Source: Oricola sp. (lineage in GTDB: Bacteria; Pseudomonadota; Alphaproteobacteria; Rhizobiales; Rhizobiaceae). From it: a stretch of DNA of 64,000 bases. The position numbers and the translations under genes are program-made. The stretch lies in the NCBI RefSeq assembly GCF_022763245.1, contig NZ_JALEGV010000029.1, forward strand, positions 1 through 64,000, given 5' to 3'. Below the pieces are notes generated by a model. It had not been told where the DNA came from. It did not search any database and worked only from the letters and a program-made list of their open reading frames with translations. How positions within the stretch are numbered: the first letter of the stretch is position 1; the number at the start of each line of letters is the position of its first letter. Shown here piece after piece: positions 27,876 to 37,708 of the stretch.

Positions 27876-28774
27876 GCTTCCTCGAACGCGAAGAAGCAGC
27901 CTTGTCCGGCCGCAGCATCGACGATCACGCGGTTGTGGATCTCGCGATGCTCCACACCATGATGATCCAGCGCCCGCCGAACTCCGGAAATGGATCTCAC
28001 AGCGAATACCAGGCCCTCAAGCCGCAAGCCGCGTCCCTGGCCGGAAGCGGCGACACCAAAATAGGCAGCAAGGCCTTCCGGCGTCATGGCGTTGAGAATA
28101 CCGTTTGCGGCAGCGATCTCCAAACCGAAGGAGTGCGCCTCGTCGTCCCGATTGTTGACGACTTCCTGCAGCACGTACTGGAAATCTGTCGGATTGACTT
28201 CCGACAGGACGACCTCGCGAATTCCGGTCACGCCGTTCTCGTGCTCCTGCAAGGCGGAGCGATCCACCTTCGGTTTCGTCACCGGCTCGCAGGTGAAGAA
28301 GAGCGCGTCCGGTGCGCGCGAGTCGGCGCCGAACGCAAGCAGGAACGCCGCCTTGCCGGCCTTGCCTTTGGCGCCGATGAATTTCCGCGCGAAAGTCAGC
28401 TTCTTGCCGGCCGAAAAACCCGTCTTGCGAAAGGCCTTGTGATCCCGTTTCGCGTCTTCTGTCAAGAATGCCAGGGCCGAGAAACCGTTCTCGCCACAGC
28501 GGAAGCGATAGGCCTGATCCCGCGCCGTGAAGACGTTGCCCTTCAGAGCCGTCTCTTCGCAGGTCTCGCGCTGTGCGATCGCAAGCGGTTCGATGAAGGT
28601 GCCATCGGAAAAATAGACGCAGCAGTTCTCAGTTCCGAAGGGATGAACGCCATCGGGCGCAACTGAAAAACCGAGCGCCGACAGACGGTTGCGTGCGGTA
28701 GCCAGGTCTTCGACCGGCAGAACCGCATGGTCGATGGCGCGGGCCGCGCGCGGGGTTTTGATCGCTTTCGCCAT
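27872..28774 (-). CDS. VOC-superfamily protein (glyoxalase-like domain)
   Basis: A 300-residue protein of the glyoxalase_3-like VOC group. It opens with [24 protein letters not shown], the usual first beta-alpha-beta of a VOC module, and contains [17 protein letters not shown] second module covers roughly residues 160-290. Metal ligands cannot be assigned confidently by eye. It is translationally coupled (GTGA overlap) to kdsA, which is noteworthy because no catalytic link between the two is known to me. Substrate unknown. Confidence 0.85.
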   Translation of the reverse strand: MAKAIKTPRAARAIDHAVLPVEDLATARNRLSALGFSVAPDGVHPFGTENCCVYFSDGTFIEPLAIAQRETCEETALKGNVFTARDQAYRFRCGENGFSALAFLTEDAKRDHKAFRKTGFSAGKKLTFARKFIGAKGKAGKAAFLLAFGADSRAPDALFFTCEPVTKPKVDRSALQEHENGVTGIREVVLSEVNPTDFQYVLQEVVNNRDDEAHSFGLEIAAANGILNAMTPEGLAAYFGVAASGQGRGLRLEGLVFAVRSISGVRRALDHHGVEHREIHNRVIVDAAAGQGCFFAFEEA

Positions 28775-28881
28775 GGCCGCGAGAAGTGCACGATTTGACC
28801 GGTCCGTTCAAGCGCTTATTGCCGGCCCGCAATCGGCCCCTAGTTGCTTACCGAAAGCGCATGACACCATGGGAGGCGGCA

Positions 28882-29310
28882 ATGCGATATCGGTTCAAAC
28901 TCTTCAGCGCCATTGCGCTTGTTGTCGGCCTTGCGGCGGCATCGGCGAATGCTCAATCAAGTGACGGGCGACAGGCCCAGGACATTGTCACGCGACAACT
29001 CGAGGCGTTCCTGGCCGGCGACTTCGTACAGGCCTATTCCTACGCCTCGCCGGACATCAGGCAGATCTTTCCGACACTCGATCGTTTCATGTCCATGGTT
29101 CGCAATGGCTATCTGCCCGTGCTTCGGCCTGGCAATTACGCATTCGGACAGATGGAGCGCCTGGCCGATGGACGCATCGTCTGGGACGTGCTCATCGCCG
29201 CTCCTGACGGCTCCGATTACACCGCCGCCTATTTCATGGAGCAACAGGCCGACGGTACCTGGAAGGTGGACGCCGTCACCATGCGCAAGGGCGCGCCTGG
29301 CATGATCTAG
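28882..29310 (+). CDS. secreted DUF4864-type protein
   Basis: A 142-residue protein with a clear signal peptide ([20 protein letters not shown], cleavage after ANA). A compact NTF2-like domain follows: [24 protein letters not shown] opening, [17 protein letters not shown] and a Trp-rich end. ATG 28882 is chosen over 28786 because GGGAGG lies 7 nt upstream and the signal peptide starts there. Function is unknown; a periplasmic location is inferred. It is divergent from the VOC gene and convergent with tgt, sharing a CTAG across both stop codons. Confidence 0.82.
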   Translation: MRYRFKLFSAIALVVGLAAASANAQSSDGRQAQDIVTRQLEAFLAGDFVQAYSYASPDIRQIFPTLDRFMSMVRNGYLPVLRPGNYAFGQMERLADGRIVWDVLIAAPDGSDYTAAYFMEQQADGTWKVDAVTMRKGAPGMI

Positions 29311-30437
29311 AGAGCGGCGATGTCGCCACGCTCCCAATTGGCTTCCGTCTCGGCGCAGAAATCGGCATACCGGCCGCCTTCGATCGCATCGCGAATACCC
29401 TGCATCAGTTCCTGATAATAGTGGATATTGACCCAGGACAGCAGCATCGCGCCCAGCGTTTCACCCGATCGGATCAGGTGATGGAGATAGGCCCGCGAAT
29501 AGTCCCGCGCCGCAGGGCAATTCGATTCCTCGTCGAGCGGCCGATGGTCCTCGGCGTGTCGTGCGTTCTTCAGATTGACCCGCCCGCGACGAGTGAAGGC
29601 CAGCCCGTGCCGGCCAGAGCGCGTCGGCATCACGCAATCAAACATGTCCACGCCATGAGCGACAGAGCGCAGCATGTCCTGCGGTGTTCCCACTCCCATC
29701 AGGTAGCGCGGCTTGTTGGCGGGCAGAATAGGGCATGTGGCGTCGAGCATGGCCAGCATCACGTCCTGCGGCTCGCCTACGGCCAGGCCGCCGATGGAAT
29801 AGCCCTTCAGGTCCAGATCGGTGAGCGCCTTGGCCGAGGCTTCTCGCAATCTCTCGTCGTCCCCACCCTGAACAATGCCGAACATGGCCCGTTCCGGCTG
29901 ATCGCCGAAGGCCGTCTTGCACCGCTCGGCCCATCGCAGCGACAGTTCCATCGCCTTGGCGATCACGTCGCGCTCCGCAGGCAGGGCGACGCATTCGTCG
30001 AGTTGCATCTGAATGTCTGATCCGAGCAGACCCTGGATCTCGATGGAGCGCTCCGGGCTCATTTCGTAACGCTTTCCATCGACATGCGACTGGAAAGTGA
30101 CGCCCTGTTCGCTCATCTTGCGGAGCGACGCCAGGGACATGACCTGGAAACCGCCGGAGTCGGTCAGGATCGGCCGCGGCCAGCGAATGAATTCATGAAG
30201 GCCGCCCAGCCGGGCCACGCGCTCCGCACCGGGACGCAGCATCAGGTGATAGGTGTTGCCGAGGATGATGTCGGCGCCGCTGTCGCGCACCTGATCGAGG
30301 TACATCGCCTTGACGGTCCCGACCGTGCCGACGGGCATGAACGCGGGCGTGCGGATGTCGCCGCGTGACGTGTGCACGACCCCGCGTCGCGCGGCGCCGT
30401 CGGTGGCCAGCAGTTCGAAGGAAAAGGGTGTCGTCAT
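29307..30437 (-). CDS. tgt: tRNA-guanine transglycosylase (queuosine pathway)
   Basis: A 376-residue enzyme that exchanges guanine-34 for preQ1 in GUN-anticodon tRNAs. The catalytic aspartates are in [13 protein letters not shown] and [14 protein letters not shown], and the base pocket in GLAVGEPQ. The zinc site is degraded: aligned by eye with the E. coli CxCxxC...H ligands, this protein has Ser305, Cys307, Ala310 and Val336, so only one ligand remains. The start overlaps the queA stop as ATGA, so the two queuosine enzymes are coupled. Confidence 0.95.
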   Translation of the reverse strand: MTTPFSFELLATDGAARRGVVHTSRGDIRTPAFMPVGTVGTVKAMYLDQVRDSGADIILGNTYHLMLRPGAERVARLGGLHEFIRWPRPILTDSGGFQVMSLASLRKMSEQGVTFQSHVDGKRYEMSPERSIEIQGLLGSDIQMQLDECVALPAERDVIAKAMELSLRWAERCKTAFGDQPERAMFGIVQGGDDERLREASAKALTDLDLKGYSIGGLAVGEPQDVMLAMLDATCPILPANKPRYLMGVGTPQDMLRSVAHGVDMFDCVMPTRSGRHGLAFTRRGRVNLKNARHAEDHRPLDEESNCPAARDYSRAYLHHLIRSGETLGAMLLSWVNIHYYQELMQGIRDAIEGGRYADFCAETEANWERGDIAAL

Positions 30438-31504
30438 GTGTCAGCCCCTTGCGGGAAGAGCAGGCATGCGTCCCCGTAGGAATAGAACCGGTAGCCGCTC
30501 TCGATCGCATGGGCATAGGCCCCGCGCATCGTCTCCAGCCCGCTGAAGGCCGAAACCAGCATGAACAGCGTCGAACGCGGCAAGTGGAAATTGGTCATCA
30601 GCGCGTCAATAGCGCGGAACCGGTAGCCGGGCGTGATGAAGATGTCCGTCGCGCCGGACCACGCCTCGATCGTTCCGTCCTCGTTCGCCGCGCTTTCGAG
30701 CAGACGCAATGACGTCGTGCCCACCGCGACGACGCGCCCGCCCCTGGCTATCGCATCGTTCAGGAACGCAGCCGTCTCCGCATCGACATGGCCGATCTCG
30801 GAATGCATGCGATGCTCGGCCGTGTCGTCGGCCTTGACCGGCAGGAACGTCCCGGCTCCGACATGCAAGGTCACGAAGCGCCTTTCAATGCCAGCTTCGT
30901 CGAGCGCGGCGAACAGCCGGTCGGTGAAATGAAGTCCCGCCGTCGGCGCGGCGACGGCGCCTTTTTCTCGAGCGTAGATCGTCTGGTAGTCCTGCCGATC
31001 GCGTTCGTCCTCGTCGCGCTTGGACGCGATATAGGGCGGCAACGGCACATGGCCCACGAGAGCAAGCGCCGCGTCAAGATCGCCGCCGGCCCGGTCGAAT
31101 TGGAACTCGACCTCACCCTCCAGCCCTTTCGTTACCACCTGGGCAGAGAGCGCATGGTCGCCGGTCCCGAAATCGACCGCATCGCCGGCCTTGAGCTTCT
31201 TCGCGCCACGGACGAACGCCTTCCAGCGATCCGGTCCGGTGCGCATGTGCAAGGTCGCGCCGACCTGGGCGCGCGCGCCATCAGACCGCACGCGTTCACC
31301 TTCCAGCTGCGCAGGAATGACCTTGGTGTCGTTGAAGACGAGCACATCGCCCGCTTTCAGGAACCGCGGCAGGTCCAGAACGCCACGATCCAGAAGCTCC
31401 TCGCCCGGCCTGACGACCAGCATGCGTGCGCTGTCGCGCGGCACTGCCGGTCGCAGGGCGATGGAGGTGTCCGGCAGGTCGAAATCGAAGGCGTCAACGC
31501 GCAT
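30434..31504 (-). CDS. queA: S-adenosylmethionine:tRNA ribosyltransferase-isomerase QueA
   Basis: A 356-residue enzyme converting preQ1-34 to epoxyqueuosine-34 on tRNA using the ribosyl of SAM. Conserved parts are the opening [22 protein letters not shown] and [36 protein letters not shown] and [18 protein letters not shown] follow. It sits between ppiB and tgt, 26 bp after ppiB. Confidence 0.97.
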   Translation of the reverse strand: MRVDAFDFDLPDTSIALRPAVPRDSARMLVVRPGEELLDRGVLDLPRFLKAGDVLVFNDTKVIPAQLEGERVRSDGARAQVGATLHMRTGPDRWKAFVRGAKKLKAGDAVDFGTGDHALSAQVVTKGLEGEVEFQFDRAGGDLDAALALVGHVPLPPYIASKRDEDERDRQDYQTIYAREKGAVAAPTAGLHFTDRLFAALDEAGIERRFVTLHVGAGTFLPVKADDTAEHRMHSEIGHVDAETAAFLNDAIARGGRVVAVGTTSLRLLESAANEDGTIEAWSGATDIFITPGYRFRAIDALMTNFHLPRSTLFMLVSAFSGLETMRGAYAHAIESGYRFYSYGDACLLFPQGADT

Positions 31505-31530
31505 GGGTTTCGTTCGCCGGGAGCACGATC

Positions 31531-32037
31531 CTAGAGATCGGCAGCGACCTTCATGGAGACGATGGAATCGGGGTCGCGCACGGGCTCGCCGCGCTTGATC
31601 TTGTCCACATTCTCCATGCCTTCGATGACCTGTCCCCAGACCGTGTACTGGCGATCGAGGAACGAGGCGTCTTCAAAGACGATGAAGAACTGCGAATTGG
31701 CGGAATTCGGATTCTGCGCACGGGCCATGGAGCAAACCCCGCGGCCGTGATTGGCTTCGTTGAACTCGGCCGGCAGATCAGGCTTGGAAGAGCCGCCCAT
31801 GCCCGCACGTGACGGATCAAAGTTCGCGCCGTTCTTGTTGCCGAAACGCACATCGCCCGTCTGAGCCATGAAACCGTCGATCACGCGGTGGAAGACAACG
31901 CCGTCATACTCGCCGCCGCGCGCGAGTTCCTTGATGCGCTCGACGTGTTTCGGCGCGAGATCCGGACGCATTTCGATCACGACAGAGCCAACCGTCGTTT
32001 CCATGACCAGGGTGTTCTCGGGGTCCTTGTAGGCCAT
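31531..32037 (-). CDS. ppiB: Cytosolic cyclophilin peptidyl-prolyl isomerase
   Basis: A 168-residue cyclophilin without signal peptide. The active-site Arg/Phe are in [14 protein letters not shown] and the Gln/Phe in [15 protein letters not shown], with FGQVIEGM-type C-terminal loop ([13 protein letters not shown]). It is the second of two tandem cyclophilin genes, 35 bp after the secreted one. Tandem ppiA-ppiB upstream of queA is a stable rhizobial arrangement. Confidence 0.93.
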   Translation of the reverse strand: MAYKDPENTLVMETTVGSVVIEMRPDLAPKHVERIKELARGGEYDGVVFHRVIDGFMAQTGDVRFGNKNGANFDPSRAGMGGSSKPDLPAEFNEANHGRGVCSMARAQNPNSANSQFFIVFEDASFLDRQYTVWGQVIEGMENVDKIKRGEPVRDPDSIVSMKVAADL

Positions 32038-32072
32038 CTGAGCCCTTTCCGTGTTTGAGTGAGTGACGTGAC

Positions 32073-32672
32073 TTATTGCGCGTCAGCCGCGATGACAACC
32101 TTGATCATCCGATCGGGCTCCGACACCACGCCATTGTTGGCCTGCGTGCCCTTCTTGATGTTGTCGACGAATTCCATCCCGCTCTCGACCTGACCGAAGA
32201 CGGTGTATTGGCCGTTGAGGAAGCTGCCTTCATCGAACATGATGAAGAACTGCGAATTGCCGGAATTGGGGTTCTGGGCCCGCGCCATGCCGACCGTGCC
32301 GCGCACGAAAGGTTCGTTGGTGAACTCTGCCGGCAGGTCCGGGAGCGCGGAGCCACCCGTTCCGGTGCGGCGTCCGTTGTATCCGTCTTCGAGGTCGCCG
32401 AACTGCACGTCGCCGGTCTGCGCCATGAAATTCGGGATCACTCGGTGGAATGCGACATTGTCGTATTGGCCTTCACGGACCAGTGTCTTGATCCGCTCGA
32501 CATGGATGGGAGCGAGATCCGGACGCAACCGGATGACGACGTCGCCGTCCTTCAACGTGATGACCATCGTATTTTCCGGATCGGCCTCCTGGGCGACACC
32601 GGACGGAACAGTCATGCAAAGTCCGGCGAGAGAAAGGCAGGCAGCCATGAAGAGACGTCGCGTCGAATGCAT
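32073..32672 (-). CDS. ppiA: Periplasmic cyclophilin peptidyl-prolyl isomerase
   Basis: A 199-residue cyclophilin with an N-terminal signal peptide (RRLFMAACLSLAGLCMTVPS, cleavage after VAQ). The active site reads FHRVIPNFMAQTGD and NSQFFIMFDEGSFLN. A short insertion (GDLEDGYNGRR) distinguishes it from the cytosolic copy. It assists folding in the periplasm. It starts 27 bp after coaD. Confidence 0.92.
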   Translation of the reverse strand: MHSTRRLFMAACLSLAGLCMTVPSGVAQEADPENTMVITLKDGDVVIRLRPDLAPIHVERIKTLVREGQYDNVAFHRVIPNFMAQTGDVQFGDLEDGYNGRRTGTGGSALPDLPAEFTNEPFVRGTVGMARAQNPNSGNSQFFIMFDEGSFLNGQYTVFGQVESGMEFVDNIKKGTQANNGVVSEPDRMIKVVIAADAQ

Positions 32673-32699
32673 TGCGGGATCCTCGAAATGATTGAATTC

Positions 32700-33194
32700 T
32701 CAGTTGAATTTCGCGCGCAGCGCGCTGTCGACGGCGGCGGGCACGAAGTGGCGTGTCTCGCCGCCCATCGACGCGATCTGGCGCACAAGTGTGGCGGTAA
32801 TCGTGCGCACCGAAGGGCTGGCCGGAAAAAACACCGTTTGCAGATCGGGCGCCATCATCTCGTTCATGCCGGCCATCTGCATTTCGTAGTCAAGATCCGT
32901 GCCGTCGCGCAGCCCGCGTACCAGCGCGGTCGCCCCTTCGGACCGCGCGGCGTCGATGATCAGGCCGCTGAAGCTCGTGACGCTCACTCGCACGGGCGAA
33001 ATGCCTTCTTCCTCGAGGCATTCACCGATGAGTTTCACACGTTCGTCGAAGCTGAAGAGCCCCTTCTTGCCCGGATGCGTGCCAATTGCCACGATCACAC
33101 GATCAAAGACCGCGAGTGTGGCCTTCAACACGTCGATGTGGCCATTGGTGACCGGATCAAAGGACCCGCCATAGATTGCGACTTTTTCCGCCAT
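32700..33194 (-). CDS. coaD: Phosphopantetheine adenylyltransferase
   Basis: A 164-residue nucleotidyltransferase catalysing the penultimate step of CoA synthesis. It has the [14 protein letters not shown]xGH-type motif at residues 10-22, the [15 protein letters not shown] substrate loop and the ISSTxVR-equivalent [17 protein letters not shown] 33194 is the conserved start ([14 protein letters not shown]); the frame to 33224 adds ten unrelated residues. First gene of the coaD-ppiA-ppiB-queA-tgt operon. Confidence 0.96.
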   Translation of the reverse strand: MAEKVAIYGGSFDPVTNGHIDVLKATLAVFDRVIVAIGTHPGKKGLFSFDERVKLIGECLEEEGISPVRVSVTSFSGLIIDAARSEGATALVRGLRDGTDLDYEMQMAGMNEMMAPDLQTVFFPASPSVRTITATLVRQIASMGGETRHFVPAAVDSALRAKFN

Positions 33195-33367
33195 GGCCGG
33201 AGGCTCTAACCCAGAATCGGCCACTGCGAAAGATGGCGCGGGAATTCGATGAACAATCCATTCAGCAGAGGTTCAGGCGCCGAGCCGCATCTTCCACCCT
33301 GTGAGTGAACGCACATCGCAACGGAACCCGATCTGTTTTGATGCGTTTCAACACAGGAGATAAAACA

Positions 33368-33454
33368 ATGATCGCACTTTTCGCACTCGCCATGATGGCC
33401 CTCACCGCCGGTTTCGCTGTTCCCGCCCTGCTTCCCGCCAAGGCGGCCCGATAA
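33368..33454 (+). CDS. tiny hydrophobic ORF with strong Shine-Dalgarno
   Basis: A 28-codon ORF in the 265-bp gap between the divergently placed coaD (minus) and the 3' end of the LysE-type gene. ATG 33368 is preceded by AGGAGATAAAACA (spacing about 8 nt). The peptide is almost wholly hydrophobic (MIALFALAMMALTAGFAVPA then LLPAKAAR), consistent with a one-pass membrane micropeptide or a bare signal peptide. It is the only candidate in the gap with a ribosome site. Family unknown. Confidence 0.45.
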   Translation: MIALFALAMMALTAGFAVPALLPAKAAR

Positions 33455-33459
33455 TCCGA

Positions 33460-34086
33460 TCAAAACGATCGCCTGGCGGCCAGCATCCACAGCCCGCCCC
33501 CGATCAGACATGATCCGGAAACACGCTCCACGAGCCGAATGTTACGCTTGTTGAGCCAACCTCCGGTCCGACCCGCTGCAAACGCGTAGACACTGTCGCA
33601 CACTGTGGCTATGACCACGAACGTTAGACCAAGACCGACTGTTTGAGCCGCAGGATTTCCGGACGCGGAAACGAATTGCGGGATGAAGGCGCCGAACAGG
33701 AATAGCGCTTTGGGGTTGGACCATATCACCGCGAAGCCCTGCCAGACATAGCCCGCGGTCGATCGCAGCTTCATCGCCGGATCGGCGTCACCCAGTGAAC
33801 CGTTCGCCCGCCAGAGCTTGATTCCGAGCCAGATCAGATACAGCGCTCCGGCGACCTTCAGGAAAATGAAGGCCTCCCCCACGACCGCGACCACTGTCTT
33901 CAGCCCGACCGCGAGGATGGCGATCATCGTCAGCACGCCGACCTGCGTTCCGGCGACGTTCAGCAGTCCCGCGCGGGTGCCGGAGCGAAGTGCGTTGGCG
34001 ATGATTATGGTGACGGTCGGTCCCGGCACGATGACGATCAGAAAGCTGGCGATCGCAAAGGCCAACCATGACTGCGTGTCCGACAT
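33460..34086 (-). CDS. LysE-family amino-acid exporter
   Basis: A 208-residue inner-membrane protein of the LysE/RhtB family with six predicted helices. The family signature after helix 1 is VPGPTVTIIIANALRSGTRAGLLNVAGT, read as VPGPTVTIIIANALRSGTRA and following. LYLIWLGIKLWR marks helix 3. Substrate cannot be told from sequence; homologues export Thr, homoserine lactone, Leu or Lys. ATG 34086 is chosen (MSDTQSWLAFAIASF). Its GGGAG ribosome site lies at the base of a long hairpin that fills the gap after gyrA. Confidence 0.87.
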   Translation of the reverse strand: MSDTQSWLAFAIASFLIVIVPGPTVTIIIANALRSGTRAGLLNVAGTQVGVLTMIAILAVGLKTVVAVVGEAFIFLKVAGALYLIWLGIKLWRANGSLGDADPAMKLRSTAGYVWQGFAVIWSNPKALFLFGAFIPQFVSASGNPAAQTVGLGLTFVVIATVCDSVYAFAAGRTGGWLNKRNIRLVERVSGSCLIGGGLWMLAARRSF

Positions 34087-34095
34087 GACGGCGCT

Positions 34096-34133
34096 CCCGA
34101 TATGACTTGCTCGCAAAACCAAGCCATATCGGG
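34096..34133 (-). other. 14-bp inverted repeat between gyrA and the LysE-family gene
   Basis: CCCGATATGACTTG at 34096-34109 and CAAGCCATATCGGG at 34120-34133 pair at 13 of 14 positions around a 10-nt loop. On the minus strand no U-tract follows. The 3' arm ends inside the GGGAG ribosome site of the gene starting at 34086, and the 5' arm begins 10 bp after the gyrA stop. It could act as a transcription attenuator for gyrA, a translation-blocking stem or an operator. Confidence 0.6.
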
Positions 34134-34143
34134 ATGATCAACG

Positions 34144-36912
34144 TCAATCCGCAGGGGCTTCCTCACCCGCATCGCCCTCGGCGTCGGGCTCTTCACCGCT
34201 GTCCTCAGGCTCGCGGATCCGTTCCACCGAGACGACATGTTCGCCTTCCGCGGTGTTGAAGATCGTCACGCCCTTGGTGGCGCGCGAAGCGAAACGGATG
34301 CCATCGACGGGAACTCGGATCACCTGGCCGGAATTGGCAACCAGCATGATCTGGTCGCCATCGTCGACCGGGAAGGCCGCGACGAGATCGCCGATCTCGC
34401 CGGTCTTCGAGGTGTCGGTGGCGCGGATGCCCTTGCCGCCACGCCCGGAGACCCGGAAGTCGTAGGACGATGAACGCTTGCCGTAGCCATAGGCGCTGAC
34501 AGTCAGGATGAACTGCTCCTGAGCCCTGAGCGCCTCGTAGCGATCATCCGACAGATCGCCTTCTTCGGCTTCTTCGCCGACCAGGCCGACATCCTCGATC
34601 TCTTCACCGTTCATTGCGCGGCGTTCGGCGACGGAGCGCTTGAGATACGCGGCGCGCTCCCAGGCTTCGGCTTCCACGTGCCGCACAATCGACATGGAGA
34701 TGATCGAATCACCCTTGCCGAGCGAAATGCCGCGCACGCCGACGGAGTTGCGGCCGGCGAAGACGCGGATGTCCGTGACCGGGAAACGGATGCACTGGCC
34801 AAGTGCCGTGGTCAGCACCACATCGTCGATTTCGGAGCACGTCGCGACATTCAGGATCTCGGCGCCGTCCTCTTCCAGCTTCATCGCGATCTTGCCGTTG
34901 CGATTGACCTGAACAAAGTCGGACAATTTGTTGCGCCGGACGGTCCCGTTGGTCGTTGAGAATATCACGTCCAGTTCGCCCCAGCTCTCCTCGTCCTCGG
35001 GCAGCGGCATGATTGTCGTGATGCGTTCGTCCTGTTCGAGCGGCAGCATGTTGCGCAGAAACTTGCCGCGTGACTGCGGCGTCCCGATCGGCAATCGCCA
35101 GACCTTCTCCTTGTAGACGATACCGCGCGAGGAGAAGAACAGGATCGGCGTGTGGGTGTTGGCCACGAACAGACGCGTGACGAAATCCTCGTCCTTCGTC
35201 GCCATTCCGGACCGCCCTTTGCCGCCGCGGCGCTGCGCACGATAGGTCTGCAGCGGCACGCGCTTGATGTAGCCCTGATGGCTGAACGTGACCACCATGT
35301 CCTCGCGCGCGATCAGGTCCTCGTCGTCCATGTCCGGGCCGCCCTCGGCCAGTTCGGTGCGACGCGGCGTGCCGAATTCGTCACGCACGGCGCCGAGTTC
35401 GTCCTTGACGATCTGCTGAATGCGCGCGCGCGACGACAGGATGTCGAGATAATCGCGAATTTCCGCGCCGATCTTGTTCAACTCGTCGGCGATCTCGTCG
35501 CGGCCGAGCGCCGTCAGACGCTGCAGTCGCAGGTCCAGAATCGCGCGGGCCTGCTCTTCGGACAACATGTAGGTGTTGTCCTCGGGGTCGATGCCATGGC
35601 GTGGATCGTCGATCAGCGCAATCAGCGGCGCGACGTCCTTTGCGGGCCAGCGCCGCGTCATCAACTGCTCGCGCGCCGTCGCCGGGTCCGGCGCATTGCG
35701 GATCAGGTGGATGATCTCGTCGATATTGGCGACGGCGATGGCGAGACCAACCAGGACATGCGCCCGTTCGCGCGCCTTGCGCAGCAGGTACTTCGTCCGC
35801 CGGCTGATGACGACCTCGCGGAAGCTCACGAAAGCGCGCAGCATGTCGAGCAGGTTCATTTGCTCGGGCTTGCCGCCATTGAGGGCCACCATGTTGGCGC
35901 CGAACGAAGTCTGAAGCGGCGTGTAGCGATACAGCTGGTTCAGTACGACGTCTGCAACCGCGTCGCGCTTCAGTTCGACGACCACCCGATAGCCCTGCCG
36001 GTCGGACTCGTCGCGAATGTCGGAGATGCCCTCGATGCGTTTCTCGCGGACCAGCTCGGCCATTTTCTCGATCATGCCGGCCTTGTTGACCTGGTACGGC
36101 ACCTCGGAAATGATGATCGCTTCACGGTCGCCGGAACGCTGCTCGATATCCACCTTGCCGCGCATGATGATCGAGCCGCGCCCGGTCTCATAGGCCGACA
36201 GGATGCCGGACCGACCAAGGACGATGCCTCCGGTCGGGAAATCCGGCCCGGGAATGATCTGCATGATCTCATGAAGCGAGATCGCGGGATTGTCGATCAG
36301 CGCGACGCAGCCCTCGACGACCTCCGAGAGATTGTGCGGCGGAATATTCGTCGCCATGCCAACGGCGATACCGCCCGAACCATTGACCAGAAGGTTCGGG
36401 AAGCGCGCCGGGAGGACCTTCGGCTCGGTCTCCGACCCGTCATAGTTCTCCTGGAAGTCGACCGTCTCCTTGTCGATGTCTTCCAGCAGCTCATGCGCGA
36501 CCTTCTCGAGCCGGGACTCGGTGTAGCGCATCGCGGCAGGCGGATCGCCGTCAATGGAGCCGAAATTGCCCTGGCCGTCCACAAGCGGAACCCGCAGCGA
36601 CCAGTCCTGGGCCATGCGAACCATGGCGTCGTAGATCGCCGCGTCGCCATGCGGGTGATATTTACCCATGACGTCGCCGACGATGCGCGAAGACTTCACG
36701 TATTTGCGGTTCCAGTGGAAACCGCCCTCATGCATAGCGTAGAGGATGCGGCGGTGAACCGGCTTCAAGCCGTCGCGCACGTCGGGAAGCGCCCGACTCA
36801 CGATCACGCTCATCGCGTAATCGAGATAGGACCGCTGCATTTCCTCCAAAATGGAGACCGGCTCGATGTCGGACCCGCCGCCCTGGCCGTCAATGGGTGT
36901 TTCGTCGTTCAA
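34144..36912 (-). CDS. gyrA: DNA gyrase subunit A
   Basis: A 922-residue breakage-reunion subunit of gyrase. The active-site tyrosine is Tyr130 ([12 protein letters not shown]). The quinolone pocket reads [12 protein letters not shown], so the residue matching E. coli Ser83 is Ala91 while Asp95 matches Asp87. The GyrA-box in the C-terminal pinwheel is read as QRRGGKGR, and several beta-pinwheel blades follow, ending in an acidic tail. The start is TTG 36912: an in-frame stop lies just upstream and no ATG precedes the conserved [18 protein letters not shown]. Divergent from marC. Confidence 0.97.
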   Translation of the reverse strand: MNDETPIDGQGGGSDIEPVSILEEMQRSYLDYAMSVIVSRALPDVRDGLKPVHRRILYAMHEGGFHWNRKYVKSSRIVGDVMGKYHPHGDAAIYDAMVRMAQDWSLRVPLVDGQGNFGSIDGDPPAAMRYTESRLEKVAHELLEDIDKETVDFQENYDGSETEPKVLPARFPNLLVNGSGGIAVGMATNIPPHNLSEVVEGCVALIDNPAISLHEIMQIIPGPDFPTGGIVLGRSGILSAYETGRGSIIMRGKVDIEQRSGDREAIIISEVPYQVNKAGMIEKMAELVREKRIEGISDIRDESDRQGYRVVVELKRDAVADVVLNQLYRYTPLQTSFGANMVALNGGKPEQMNLLDMLRAFVSFREVVISRRTKYLLRKARERAHVLVGLAIAVANIDEIIHLIRNAPDPATAREQLMTRRWPAKDVAPLIALIDDPRHGIDPEDNTYMLSEEQARAILDLRLQRLTALGRDEIADELNKIGAEIRDYLDILSSRARIQQIVKDELGAVRDEFGTPRRTELAEGGPDMDDEDLIAREDMVVTFSHQGYIKRVPLQTYRAQRRGGKGRSGMATKDEDFVTRLFVANTHTPILFFSSRGIVYKEKVWRLPIGTPQSRGKFLRNMLPLEQDERITTIMPLPEDEESWGELDVIFSTTNGTVRRNKLSDFVQVNRNGKIAMKLEEDGAEILNVATCSEIDDVVLTTALGQCIRFPVTDIRVFAGRNSVGVRGISLGKGDSIISMSIVRHVEAEAWERAAYLKRSVAERRAMNGEEIEDVGLVGEEAEEGDLSDDRYEALRAQEQFILTVSAYGYGKRSSSYDFRVSGRGGKGIRATDTSKTGEIGDLVAAFPVDDGDQIMLVANSGQVIRVPVDGIRFASRATKGVTIFNTAEGEHVVSVERIREPEDSGEEPDAEGDAGEEAPAD

Positions 36913-37078
36913 CTCGGCTGCACTTCACTGTTCAGAATCATCCTTTCGAGATTAGCGCAAGCGCCTGAAAATTGCGAACATTCCACCGTCTTTTCCGGTG
37001 TATTCCCGGCCTGTCACACCGACGCACCGGCGACGCCCGGCTCTTGCCCCGCCACCCGCCCTGCTGCTACGCAAGTGC

Positions 37079-37705
37079 ATGAGCACCGACCTGCTGATCA
37101 ACGCGATCGTGACGCTGTTTGTCACGATCGATCCTCCGGGCCTCGCGCCGCTGTTTCTGGCCGTCACCGCCGGAATGAACCGGTCCGAGCGCAGCCAGGT
37201 GGCGTTGCGCGCAAGCATCATCGCCTTCGTGGTCTTCGTCGTCTTCGCCCTGGCCGGAACGCTCATCCTTTCGCTTTTCGGCATCACATTGCCCGCCTTC
37301 CGCGTGGCCGGCGGGCTCCTGCTGTTCTGGATCGCTTTCGAGATGGTGTTCGAGCGCCGCCAGGAGCGTCACGAGAACACCGCCAAGCGGGCGATCACGC
37401 AGGATGACATCCACGGCGTCGCGGTCTTCCCGCTCGCCATTCCGTTGATGGCCGGACCGGGGGCGATTTCAGCGACGATTCTTCTGTCGGGAGATTTCTC
37501 GAGCGCGCTCGATCGGGTCGCGCTGATCGCCATCCTGTTCGGGATCGTCGCGCTGACCTACGGGGTGTATCTGATTGCCGAGCGCGTAGAAGGGCTGCTC
37601 GGCGCTACCGGCCGCACCGTCCTGACGCGGCTGCTCGGCGTCATCCTGTCCGCTCTCGCCGTGCAGTTTGTGGCTGACGGCATCAAGGCGATGATCGCCG
37701 CCTGA
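37079..37705 (+). CDS. marC: MarC-family integral membrane protein
   Basis: A 208-residue protein with six predicted membrane helices. MarC/UPF0056 features are the opening NAIVTLFVTIDPPGLAPLFL and the mid-protein VFPLAIPLMAGPGAISATIL. Despite its name the family has no proven role in multidrug resistance. ATG 37079 starts the family sequence. It is divergent from gyrA across about 166 bp and ends 3 bp before the stop of the convergent secreted-protein gene. Confidence 0.9.
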   Translation: MSTDLLINAIVTLFVTIDPPGLAPLFLAVTAGMNRSERSQVALRASIIAFVVFVVFALAGTLILSLFGITLPAFRVAGGLLLFWIAFEMVFERRQERHENTAKRAITQDDIHGVAVFPLAIPLMAGPGAISATILLSGDFSSALDRVALIAILFGIVALTYGVYLIAERVEGLLGATGRTVLTRLLGVILSALAVQFVADGIKAMIAA

Positions 37706-37708
37706 TCT

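Noticed and set aside
33206..33511. 101-codon minus-strand ORF with a Cys/His cluster between the LysE-type gene and coaD
   Set aside because: It begins inside the LysE-family gene, lacks a ribosome site, and its Cys/His run looks accidental; the opposite-strand 28-codon ORF is better supported.
35152..37407. 751-codon plus-strand frame opposite gyrA, running into marC
   Set aside because: Antisense to GyrA and out of frame with MarC; no family features.
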